Source of the DNA: Hexactinellida sp. DTS-2022
Lineage: Eukaryota; Porifera; Hexactinellida
Length of the DNA: 64,000 bases
Direction of reading: 5' to 3'
NCBI GenBank assembly: GCA_028753945.1
Contig: JAPNXP010000010.1
Span: 1,801,042-1,865,041, forward strand
Below the pieces are notes generated by a model that ran no database searches, had not been told where the DNA came from, and worked only from the letters and a program-made list of their open reading frames with translations. Every line of letters begins with the position of its first letter. The first letter of the stretch is position 1. Shown here piece after piece: positions 46,496 through 56,293 of this stretch. The position numbers and the translations under genes are program-made.

Positions 46496-47167
46496 TAATA
46501 CCAATTTAGAAAAAATAAAAAAATTTGGTTCCCAAAATATCCCCGAATGCTATGTCATAGTTCTGGTTTCATTGACGTCATAGTTTCAGTTCCAATTTAA
46601 AGATACAAAATATGTTTAAATTCGATAGCTTATTTGATTGACGAATTCTGCATATTATGAACTATCGTTTTTGTGAATTTAATCTCAATATCGTATAAAC
46701 TAGCATTTTTACAAGAGTTTTTACCAATGAGTTAAATTAAATATGTTTTAAAAATAATTATTTTGGCAAAATTTGGAAAATTTGTCCCCCCATAATTCAA
46801 CAACAACTTGACCAAACAATCTATAAGTTACACATATCTAATGCTTAGACTGGGGCTTTTAGTTAACCGACTTTCAGAGAAATCGATTGATGTTGGTGAA
46901 TTGGCTGGATGATTTGACATGGAATTCCTCTATTAGAAAAGTGGACTATTAGAGAAGTGGACAATTATAGAGAACAGACTGATGTATGAATTTAGAATAG
47001 ATTTCTTTGACGTATAATAAATATATTTCAACTTTCTTAATTAAAGATGCCTTCTCTAATGCAGTTCGAATCACAGGATTCACCGGGAACATCTAGCCTT
47101 AAAAAATTAATTAATTAAGTATGTTAAACATCTGAATACCCTACATGGAATGCATATTATTGAAGGT

Positions 47168-47816
47168 CAGTGGCGGCGCACAATTACGTCACAGGTGGGG
47201 CACAGGCTATTAAACTGGGCAGTGATGTGCTCCGTTACTAAATCTTCCGTTACTCCGTTACCGTTACTTTATATCTCCCGTTACCGTTACTCCGTTACCG
47301 TTACTTTATTTGTTCCGTTACCGTTACTCCGTTATCGTTACTTTTTTTTCACCCGTTACTTTACTCCGCTACCGTTACTCCGTTACTTTTGTTAAGTTTA
47401 ATCGTTTTTCTTTATTCAGTACAGTTTACCTTAATGTAACGGTAAGTGATTTAAAATAACGTCGTAATGGCAAAGGAATAAGTTTAACGTAGTTACTGTT
47501 ACTGTGTTACGGTAAAGTATTGGTAAGAGTAACTGATTAAAGATAACGGTAACTAGTCAAAAGTAACGGATTTCCGTTACCGTTACTTTTTTCCGTTACC
47601 TTTACTCCGCGAAGCCCGTTACCGTTACTTTTTAACCGTTATCGTTACTCCGCGAAGCCCGTTAGCGTTACTTTTTTCCGTTACCGTTATTTGTCGTCAC
47701 CCGTTACCGTTACTTTTCCGTTACCGTTACTCCGTTACTAGTAACGGAGCACATCACTGAAACTGGGGAACACTTAAATTCAGGTGGGGCACAGGCCCCA
47801 CCCTCGCGCCCATCTG
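47168..47816. mobile_element. hAT MITE with GGTGGGGCAC units, interrupted
   Basis: Ends CAGTGGCGGCGCAC and the partly matching GCGCCCATCTG, with the perfect 8-bp duplication TTGAAGGT. Both terminal portions carry GGTGGGGCACAGGC. A second hAT MITE (47220-47759) occupies its centre; without it only about 100 bp remain. Confidence 0.8.
47220..47759. mobile_element. hAT MITE filled with CCGTTACCGTTACT repeats
   Basis: 540 bp with perfect 20-bp ends CAGTGATGTGCTCCGTTACT and AGTAACGGAGCACATCACTG and the perfect 8-bp duplication AAACTGGG. The interior is largely (CCGTTA)n in one orientation on each side and TAACGG in the middle. Confidence 0.9.
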
Positions 47817-47831
47817 TTGAAGGTTTGTAGT

Positions 47832-48052
47832 CCAGGCCTTCATCTGGTTGCGCGGCGCGCATCCAGGGTGCGTGATTTTAAGGAAAATTCTGAAGGGTGC
47901 GTGAAATTGGAATTAATTTGGGTGCGCAGCACCCAGAGTATTTCTAATACTATTTTTGGTAAATGTACTATTTTAGGCAAATTTGGGTGCGCGATTGAAA
48001 AATCAACATCACCTACGGCACGCGGATCTTTTAGGGCTAGATGAAAGCCTGG
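47832..48052. mobile_element. hAT-like MITE (TTTCATCC family, divergent)
   Basis: Ends CCAGGCCTTCATCTGG and CTAGATGAAAGCCTGG with GGGTGCGC words inside. Related to 11566-11749 and 16430-16612. The target duplication is unclear. Confidence 0.6.
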
Positions 48053-48880
48053 TTAGTGCGTACTTTTTCTTGTTTCTCAGGGTGGTAAGTCTTAACCGAG
48101 ATCTACTGTATGACATATTGGTGAGAGTAATGCAGCGAATCAGTCATGAATAGCATTGTTTAATTAATTGACCTACTTCGCTCCCAAATAGTAACATACT
48201 AAACTGAATTGAATACGTGTAATTTTCAAGTCACAGGTTTAACATATCATTTATGCATAGGCTTATGCTCCGGTAGCGCTGGTAGGGCCATGGCCCTACC
48301 AATAATTATCTTTTCTCCATAGAAGCTAATAGCACAAATATGCCAAGATGGCCCTATCAATCCTAACATCCAGCCAATAAGGGCCCTAACAATCTCTAAA
48401 AAATACGAGTCTACGCCACTGTTATGAGTGATATTTTGAGGAAGTTAAGGCTGCGAAGCGGCCGTTTATTGTGTTGAGTACTCTAAAACGGACAAACAAA
48501 GGTCGCAAAGCGACCGAGACCGAAGGGCTCATATATCTGAAATTTAATGCGTTAAGATCCTTAAAATTCGAAATATCTCATTGACGCGACAATTAACACA
48601 AATCTCATTGGTTTTGGAGAAAGATCACTTAATGGTCTGGCGCTGTATTATGAAATTGCGACAAGATACATTTCTTACGTGTTTCTAATTGAAATTCTTC
48701 CCAAAAACGACTTTAGGGGTCCTTTTAACCGTCATTACCATATATGGTCATAACAGGGACTAATACCATAACTGAATATTCTCGTCCAAATGTTTCCTGC
48801 TTCAAATCATTCCTATATAATACAAAAATGTTTGTAGAGCTCTATCTTTGAAATAGCCTGAATCACAAATACCTATTTAA
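48053..48880. other. spacer with weak repeat fragments
   Basis: 48260-48421 is a possible hAT-like element (CTCCGGTAGCGCTGG, CTACGCCACTG) rich in GGGCC words. 48445-48535 is an inverted CCTTCGGTCTCGGTCGC block of family B with GCGAAGCGGCCG. No gene is supported. Confidence 0.4.
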
Positions 48881-49258
48881 GGCCACTGTTTTTTGGAATC
48901 TTGTTTCAGCTCCACCGCCCGCGTCAGATTTCACCCCCGCACGAATATTGTCATTATTGTCATTATTTCCATTATTACACCAACATTTCAAAGTAAGTCG
49001 ACTGTTCTTTGCCAATTTTATTGTAGGACACTCTAAAATAGCCATAATTAGCTAGTAACAAATAAGAACCTATAACAAGCATTATTACCCAACGATTGCA
49101 TATTTTATCAATAAGCACTCACAAATTGAATATTTGCTCTGATAATTATTAACTATGTCGTCATCAAATAATGAGATAATGATAATGAGATGCCGCCCGC
49201 CCGCATCCTCTGATAGACATCATGTGGAGCTGAAACAATTTTATCATTAACACTGGCC
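48881..49258. mobile_element. PIF/Harbinger-type MITE
   Basis: 378 bp with ends GGCCACTGTT and AACACTGGCC, longer arms sharing TTTCAGCTCCAC / GTGGAGCTGAAA, and TAA on both sides. A 3-bp TAA duplication with GGCC ends fits PIF/Harbinger. A half copy is at 50234-50335. Confidence 0.65.
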
Positions 49259-50469
49259 TAAGCATGTGAATTTACACTTGCTACATCTCTAGATGAAATA
49301 TGTGATATAGTTCCGATCTCAGCGACTTTCTGATTATAACTGCGATTTAATATACCCTGATCATACTAAAACATTATTATCTAGCAAATTGACAATATGC
49401 GCGTTGTTATGCCCATATATGTTGATATCTTGAACTGAAATCCTAATTTCTAACTTTTGACTCCTTTGAGGGGTAAGTCAGGTATTGAGGCATATCTTAG
49501 CCCTCAACGGTTTTCTCAATTGTAATCCCTTGTATAATATACCGAAATTGTACTTTAACTCACTACTTTAACGAAAATAGCTATTTTGCACATATTTCCA
49601 TATATGGTCAGGTGCCTTTGAGTTCTCAGATCGAAGTTTCCATTTCTATTCAATGTATTATATTGAATAGAAGCCAAAAATCACTTTCTAAAAATATCCA
49701 TATTAAAAATTACCTTATTTATTATTCTTGTCATGACATTTTACTAGTTATAGTTACCCGTAACTTGATAGATATTGATAGCAACTTGTCAATCTCATAC
49801 AAAAAGTTGCTTTTCAAACTTCAAATTTTGTCATATACGACATCCGTTGAATCACATATAATCGACTTGCAAGATTTTACTGATTTTAGATATTTCCAGG
49901 GAATACTGCACCCTTGTTTGGCCAAAGGAGGGGGGAGGGGAGCAAAAAAACATTTTTGAAATTCATATTTACTTAGAAATTTTCAGGGGACTGTATTGTA
50001 TCCAAAAAATGCATTTAAATTTATTTGTAATTGTTTAATTGATTGTTAGAGAATTGATAAGGTGACTGGAAACTTGATTAAACGACACCAACCGCATTGC
50101 GGTTGGTGTATTATTGTGTTCTGCCACGATGCGACATACAAAACGAAGTTCGCTAGTAATATTCTAAGTTATCACTTTGGAAGCCACTGATTTCAATTTT
50201 GAATTGATAGGTAATTCTAAAATTCAATATCTTAGGCCTCTGTTCTTTGAAATCTTGTTTCAGCTCCACCCCCCCGCGTCAGATATCACTCCCGCACGAA
50301 TGTTGTCATTTCCCATGATTCCTCTACATTTTAAAGTAATATCGTACTTGCTATCGAATAATTAATTATACAAATATTACAAGGATATTGTTATTTGATA
50401 GTGAAAAATTCTGTTTCTCTAGAATAATTTATATTTGTAGTTTCTATCTATATTTGTATACCATTTTTA
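49259..50469. other. upstream region of the LKB1-like gene
   Basis: Contains a hairpin CACCAACCGC/GCGGTTGGTG (50085-50109) with CGCTAG at 50150-50155, possibly a Helitron-like 3' end, and a half Harbinger MITE (50234-50335) about 130 bp before the start codon. No promoter motif could be fixed with confidence. Confidence 0.4.
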
Positions 50470-51858
50470 ATGGACAATTTTGTTAAGGACATTTTGATGC
50501 AAGATCCTGAACCACTTAGTTCCATATTCCCATCCATTGATTCCCATACACATATAATTTATGAGAAAAAACGAAAATTTGCAGATTTTATTGGAGAACG
50601 TTACCTAAAGGGATCTTTAATTGGAGAAGGTTCTTATAGCAAAGTTAAAGATATTTTGGATTCTCAATCTCTAGCACGTAAAGCAGCGAAAATTGTTAGT
50701 AGAAAAAAGATACGTAAAATTCCTAATGGAGAAATTAACGTTAGAAGAGAAATTTTTATATTAAATAAACTGTCTCACATCAATATTATTAAACTTTATC
50801 ACTCTTTTCAAGATTCAATTAAGGATAAGATCTACCTAATACTTGAATTTTGTTTGGGTGATTTACAAACTCTTCTTGATAACTCAATCAATAAATACTT
50901 TTGTTTATTTCAAGCTAAACATTACTTTGTGCAGCTCATTACTGGACTCGAGTATATCCACAGTAGAGGTATTGTACATAAAGATATAAAGCCAGGCAAT
51001 ATGTTGATATCCGCTGACGATGTTTTGAAACTAACTGACTTTGGAGTCGCAGAAGAACTCTCACCCTTTAAACCGAATGATGATTGTAAGTTAGCTCAGG
51101 GTGCTCCTGCATTTCAATCACCTGAAGAAGTCACAGGTGTACACGAGGTGTGGTCTGGTTTTAAAGCTGATATTTGGTCAGCGGGAGTCAGTTTATACAA
51201 CTTTACAACTGGACAATATCCTTTTGAGGGAGATTGTTTATATCAGATAATAAATAGTATTCAGAATGATGATGTTGAAGTACCGCACACACTCCCTTCA
51301 TCTCTTAGTGATTTGCTTACTAACATGCTACAGAAAATTCCTGAGAAGAGGTTTTCAGTTAATTGTATTAAATCACATTCATGGTTATTAGAGCTTATTC
51401 CAACCCCACCAAAAGACTGCATACTTCGTTTCGGATCTTACAATAAGTATTTAGCTTGTGATAGAGGGTTAACAATGACCCCTTATCTTGAAAATCTTCA
51501 CGATTTTAGGGATAACAATGAAAAACAAGAGTTGTTCTGTTTACAAGGCTATAATAGGAATTTTGATAGTGGAAATGATGTATACCAAAATTCAGAAAAT
51601 TTCCCTTTTCCCTTTGAAAGTAAACTACTTAGTATCCACTCTAAGGTTGGAGGATCAGAACAACAAATGTCTAATATTGGAGAATCAGCGGATCAGATTG
51701 CATTACTCAATTTTGATTTTGATAACCTCAGACTTGCAAATAGTGTGGAAATAATCGATAATTCCGCAATAAACAGTTATAAAATTCCCGATGAACCAGT
51801 TTCATACCAAAAGAATTCCAAATCTAAAAACAAAACCCAATCCTGTAAGCAACAATGA
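50470..51858 (+). CDS. STK11: serine/threonine kinase LKB1 (STK11) homologue
   Basis: A 462-residue single-exon ORF, close to the 433 of human LKB1. LKB1 activates AMPK and related kinases by phosphorylating their activation loops, bound to STRAD and MO25. Visible: N-terminal IDSHTHIIYEKKRK (23-36) as in LKB1; glycine loop GEGSYS (53-58) with Ser for the third Gly; catalytic Lys in AAKIV (74); LKB1-type IPNGEINV (84-91); GIVHKDIKPGN catalytic loop (Asp172); DFG (190-192) where vertebrate LKB1 has DLG; GAPAFQSPE (211-219); WSAGVSLYNFTTGQYPFEG; and the post-kinase MTPYLENLH (336-344). The protein ends SCKQQ; vertebrate LKB1 ends ACKQQ, whose Cys is farnesylated. No frame breaks. Animal LKB1 genes usually have introns; no poly(A) tract or target duplication marks it as a retrocopy. 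ATTAAA at 51906 is a plausible poly(A) signal. Confidence 0.95.
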   Translation: MDNFVKDILMQDPEPLSSIFPSIDSHTHIIYEKKRKFADFIGERYLKGSLIGEGSYSKVKDILDSQSLARKAAKIVSRKKIRKIPNGEINVRREIFILNKLSHINIIKLYHSFQDSIKDKIYLILEFCLGDLQTLLDNSINKYFCLFQAKHYFVQLITGLEYIHSRGIVHKDIKPGNMLISADDVLKLTDFGVAEELSPFKPNDDCKLAQGAPAFQSPEEVTGVHEVWSGFKADIWSAGVSLYNFTTGQYPFEGDCLYQIINSIQNDDVEVPHTLPSSLSDLLTNMLQKIPEKRFSVNCIKSHSWLLELIPTPPKDCILRFGSYNKYLACDRGLTMTPYLENLHDFRDNNEKQELFCLQGYNRNFDSGNDVYQNSENFPFPFESKLLSIHSKVGGSEQQMSNIGESADQIALLNFDFDNLRLANSVEIIDNSAINSYKIPDEPVSYQKNSKSKNKTQSCKQQ

Positions 51859-51905
51859 ACTCCATAATTAATACAAATAATATTGAATATTATACTAATT
51901 ATTTA

Positions 51906-51911
51906 ATTAAA
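51906..51911 (+). terminator. poly(A) signal candidate for the LKB1 gene
   Basis: ATTAAA 48 bp after the stop codon is the only signal before a MITE begins at 51919. A canonical AATAAA at 51966 lies within that MITE. Confidence 0.4.
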
Positions 51912-51918
51912 ATATTTA

Positions 51919-52149
51919 CCATATTGCTTCGAATAAGCGATGTGTACTTGAATAAGCGTCGGGTCAATAAAAATGGCACTTGTATGCTAAAATTAAAACA
52001 CAATAGTTAATAACTGGAGTGTATTTAAATTGGTTTTGGCAACTACGGTAATACGGTGTATACTTTTTCTGGATTTTCAAAAAATTTCAAGATAAATTTG
52101 ACCTCACGAAACAAAATAAGCGCTGGGGCGCTTATTCGAAACAATACAG
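51919..52149. mobile_element. pogo-type MITE just 3' of LKB1
   Basis: 231 bp between TA dinucleotides. Left CCATATTGCTTCGAATAAGC and right GCTTATTCGAAACAATACAG are inverted repeats. Further AATAAGCG words lie inside. Confidence 0.65.
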
Positions 52150-52629
52150 TAATACCCAATATTACATGTATAATATTTTTTTTTTGCAAATTAATTGTGA
52201 GCGTGCTACGGTTTAAAGTTCCCTTGCCGCTTGTTCGCTTAAACTCTGTTATTCGTGCCTGTAGAGGAATTAATTATTTCAAGTATTGAATTAGAGTACT
52301 TTACATTTTTTTAGTCTTGATGACGTATACTCGAGAATCACGACATAAATTATTTTTAATCTGACCTCGTTTAATTTACTGTTTAATTCCCATTAACACT
52401 TTACTTACAATTTATGCTAGGAGTATCAACCACACACCACCCGATTTGCGCTTGGTGTGTGGTTGAGCGCGTAGTTATTTTCTAAATGGCACTTTCCTTT
52501 CAATATCCAGTAATAATTTATATACGTGTATTTATCTTAATTTGTAAAATTCCTAAATAAACTAAGTATTTCTTATAACTAAGTATTTTGTTCAAAAAAT
52601 AATTTAATTAAGTATTTACTGGGAATAGT
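52150..52629. other. unassigned spacer
   Basis: 52428-52478 carries an ACACACCACCCG.. GGTGTGTGGTTG palindromic block like those at 35264 and 50085. Nothing else is recognised. Confidence 0.35.
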
Positions 52630-53117
52630 GGGGCAGCTTAAGTCTGCATAACAGCCATTTTGGATTGAATTGTTTAATTTTTGATACAAGCATGAAATTT
52701 GGCAGACATAGATAAATATATTATAAAAAGATATGGATATGGAGGCATCACAAAATTTTAATATTTTCAAGATTGCGGCCCAAAATTGTAGGAAAGTTGT
52801 GGACAAAAGCCCCGTCTCGCGGTTACTTGTTAAATGACCGTAGAGTGTTATATGCGCATAGTTATTCTCAAATGACTGTGCGATGAAGAATGTGGGGTCA
52901 CTCGATAGGATAGAAACAATATTTGAGAATGGAATGTGTTACATTCCAGCGTTGTCAAGGAATGTCCTCCCTCCAAAACATGGTCATGTGACCCCTATAA
53001 TGACTGTAAATCTTATGCTGATTACGAATAACAGCATTAAACATTGATTAAACTTCAATTGACAAAGTTAATTTGCTTTTGTATACAAATATGTACTACA
53101 GTATAACTCGGTTAGTA

Positions 53118-53434
53118 CCAGAGTGGACCATGGGTCGATGGGTCATGAGTCAACGGTAAGATGGGTCATGGGTCACGGCTCCATGACCCATTGGAATTTC
53201 AATGTATTCTTCAGTTAAAATATTAATTACTCTTCATCATCATCATTATTATTATAACATTGATGTGTATTGAAATACTAAGCATATTCAACATTGCAAT
53301 ACGTAGGTTTGTTGAGGTAATTTATACTGTTATTCTGTTATTCTGTTAATGTTACAGTACAGTATAGTATATAGATATTTAAAATTGTGTAATGGGTAAA
53401 TGCTTCACCTATGTTGACCCATGGTCCTCTCTGG
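53118..53434. mobile_element. MITE with CCAGAGTGGACC ends
   Basis: 317 bp with ends CCAGAGTGGACCATGGGTC and GACCCATGGTCCTCTCTGG, flanked by TTAGTA. Several ATGGGTCATG words lie inside. Absent from the opposite arm of the inverted repeat, which gives the empty site. Confidence 0.7.
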
Positions 53435-53749
53435 TTAGTACGCACTCCGGCTTAGTAAGTACTAATTTTTTTAACCAATTAGTAATTTATATGTAGCTCA
53501 ATATAATGTAAAGTCAGTTAGTACGTACACTTGGATAATATGCACAAATTTTCTCTCCCGAGGGGTTACATACCAACCGAGTTCCATTTTGAGTCAAAAT
53601 GTCATTCCGTCTTAAAAATCTTGTGAAACTTTTACTCGATTAAGCGGAGAAATCTATTAACTGGTGACTCTATAAAGCGAGTCGACTACGTTTAATCGAC
53701 AGATTCGACACCAATACCTATCTTATATCCAACGGATATTTCCATATTA

Positions 53750-53928
53750 CAGTAGAATCTCGTTAGTACGAACTCGGTTAATACCATTTCGCGGAAAAAA
53801 CGACAAACAGTTCCACAGAATCAGGTCCCTACAAGCTACAATGTGTTTTACTCCGGTTAATATGCACTCTGGATAAAGGTAACAATATTATATCTTCCGT
53901 TTTTGCTCGTATTAACGAGTTTCTACTG
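53750..53928. mobile_element. pogo/Tigger-type MITE
   Basis: 179 bp between TA dinucleotides; ends CAGTAGAATCTCGTTAGTAC and ATTAACGAGTTTCTACTG. Confidence 0.75.
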
Positions 53929-54137
53929 TATATAAACATGCATGTAAAGATCTTATTCATGTGTAATATAAATCAATACTTGGTATTCCAGGGTTTTTTT
54001 AAGGTTGAGGCCTTGGTGTAACTCAACACTGCAGCGGCCGCAGCCGAACCGAATCGTGGTGTAACTCCAATACATTTTGGTGCAAAATTTACACCTAGAT
54101 CGGCCTTAAAAACCTAGTGTATTCTATCTCCTGAAAA

Positions 54138-54627
54138 CAGAGGCGGCGCCACGCTGGGGCAAGGTTGGGCAAATGCCCCACCTGGCCTTCGGCTTGCCCC
54201 ACCACTGGTGGGGCAAGCCTTATCAATAGCTTAGAATTTATTTGGGCGCGCTTTTGAAGTTTTTTTCGTTCGTCTTCTTAATAGGATGCTTTTTGAAGCC
54301 AATTTTGTAGCATGGATTACGTTTGAATTGGTTTTCATGTTTTGAACCTTTTTGTCACTGTTAGTCTTACCATGAAAAACTTTATGGCGTCGCCTACCGC
54401 TGCCGAAACTACCAGCTCAGCCTCCAGCTCATGCTCTAACGATGTGACCGGTCCTCCTGCATATCGGACAGACGGATGGGGCTCATATAGTACTAGCACT
54501 ATTGTGTCAATTTGTGTGTCTACCTATATTTTTTGATAGTGGTTTTATAGTTAAACATTTTGCCCCATCTCAAATGTCCCTTGCCCCGGCCAGCCCCATC
54601 GCTCATTTTGGTCTCGCGCCGCCACTG
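54138..54627. mobile_element. hAT MITE with CAGAGGCGGCGCC ends
   Basis: 490 bp with ends CAGAGGCGGCGCCACG and CGCGCCGCCACTG and the perfect 8-bp duplication CCTGAAAA. GGGGCAAG and TTGCCCC words lie near both ends. Same end type as 62260-62782. Confidence 0.88.
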
Positions 54628-54805
54628 CCTGAAAATAGTGCATCTTATACAATACGAAAAATATTGTTAAAAAAGTCTGCGCCGATTGAGGACTACATCC
54701 TCCAGGTGAATGGCTCGATACGCCCCTGCCATTCGAGTTACCCAATGATCATCGATTATTAATATTTGCAGTTATAAACTCTTCTAAGTCGTTGTTTATT
54801 AAATA

Positions 54806-55231
54806 GGAGCCTTCGGTCTCGGTCGCATTTGCGACGGATCGGTGCTACGCACCTCAAGTTCCCTTGCTATGCGGCCTTACTCCTCACCAAACAATTGATG
54901 ATAGAGTTAGTAAAACATCCCTTCCTACCATTTCCATACTTTTAACTTGTTTAGCTATAATACCCGTGAAAGCAAACTTCTAGGGTGATTTTGAATTTTC
55001 ATTAATCTGTTATCTTTTTAGTAAACAACAATAATATTCATATTAAAATTTTTTTAATGCGAAATTAGCATACGTACTTGTTTACCTATTATATAATTTG
55101 GAAGTTAGTTTCTATCTCGTATATGTATGCAGTTTCTATTCACCCATCTCTTTAATGCAACCTAGACAAACAAGCACACACATTGATCACACACACACAA
55201 ACAAACAACAGTCGAGTTTTAATAATATAGA
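54806..55231. repeat. family B repeat, second copy
   Basis: Begins GAGCCTTCGGTCTCGGTCGC and ends CGAGTTTTAATAATATAGAT, like 44127-44755 but with fewer TTGTTTA..AAACAACAA units. Confidence 0.55.
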
Positions 55232-56293
55232 TTCATCTATAGTTTCCTACAATCCTTAGCCCCTGAATGTTCTCGCCTAAAATATTTTGATCGCTTAAAC
55301 TAAATAAATCCTAATTAAATTCAAAAATTGAAATATACGATATAATCTCATTAGGATGAACACGTATAGTACGAATTTCCGGTTTACTATTGAACACAAT
55401 TTTTGGACTCTTCGAAGAATCTTGAATTCAAATAACACCGGTTGATACCAATTTGTAAAATAGCCGAAAATAGAAGACACGAATAGTGATTATTTGATTT
55501 ATACAGTACTACCTAACTGACTTTACATTATATTGACTAATTGGTTAAATAAATTAGTACTTACTAAGCCGAAGTACTTACTAACCGAGTTATACTGTAG
55601 TACATATATGTATACAAAAGGAATTAACTTTGTCAATTGAAGTTTAATCAATGTTTAATGCTGTTATTCGTAATCAGCATAAGATTACCAGTCATTATAG
55701 GGGTCACATGACAATGTTTGGGAGGGAGGACATTCCTTGACAACGCTGGAATGTAACACATTCCATTCTCAAATATTGTATCTATCCTATCGAGTGACCG
55801 CCTCTTTCTTCATCGCACAGTCATTTGAGAATAACTAAGGGCATATAAACATTTAACAAGTAATCGCGAGAGCGGGCTTTAGTCCGACACTTGCGACAAT
55901 TTTTGGCTGCCATCTTGAAAATATTAAAATTTCGTGATGCCTCATATCCATATCTTTTTATAATATATTTATCTATGTCTGTGCCAATTTTCATGCTTGT
56001 ATCAAAAATTGAGGAATTTTATTGCCATGCTGCCCCAATAGAAATTTAGGAAGGAAACCTAAACTTTTTATCTGAACTCGGGTACCAAGAGTTACCCTTA
56101 TGCCGAAAACTTGGTCTGAATTTTCTTCCATGAATTCGGAACATGCGAACAAATGCAGTTCAGGTCTGCTTATTGGTAACAATTTTCGTCTGCTTAGTAT
56201 GAAAAGCATTATTTTGAATGCAAGCCTTATGCTCCCAAATTAACAAATTACAGTGTTTATATTTAAGTAAGTTCAATTCACTTATTATAAAAT

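Larger units (their letters stand above)
40397..46981. repeat. long inverted repeat pair around a decayed gene
   Basis: The arm 40397-41185 is the reverse complement of 45540-46981 once later insertions (40612-40767 left, 45617-46495 right) are set aside, leaving roughly 600 bp per arm. Outer ends are CACACTGTTCTCT and AGAGAACAGACTG next to TA, as in pogo/Tigger elements. The 4.3-kb centre holds the pseudogene at 41480-42930, a Helitron-like segment and other MITEs. It may be one large transposon or two element copies in opposite orientation. Confidence 0.6.
52630..56038. repeat. large inverted repeat, 3.4 kb
   Basis: 52630-53526 is matched by the reverse complement of 55505-56038 (for example GGTCATGTGACCCC / GGGGTCACATGACA; CTTCAATTGACAAAGTTAA). 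The left arm has an extra 317-bp element (53118-53434). A pogo-type end (CAGTATAACTCGGTTAG after TA at 53099; CTAACCGAGTTATACTG before TA at 55597) lies inside each arm, but the symmetry continues about 440-470 bp outside it. Confidence 0.7.
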
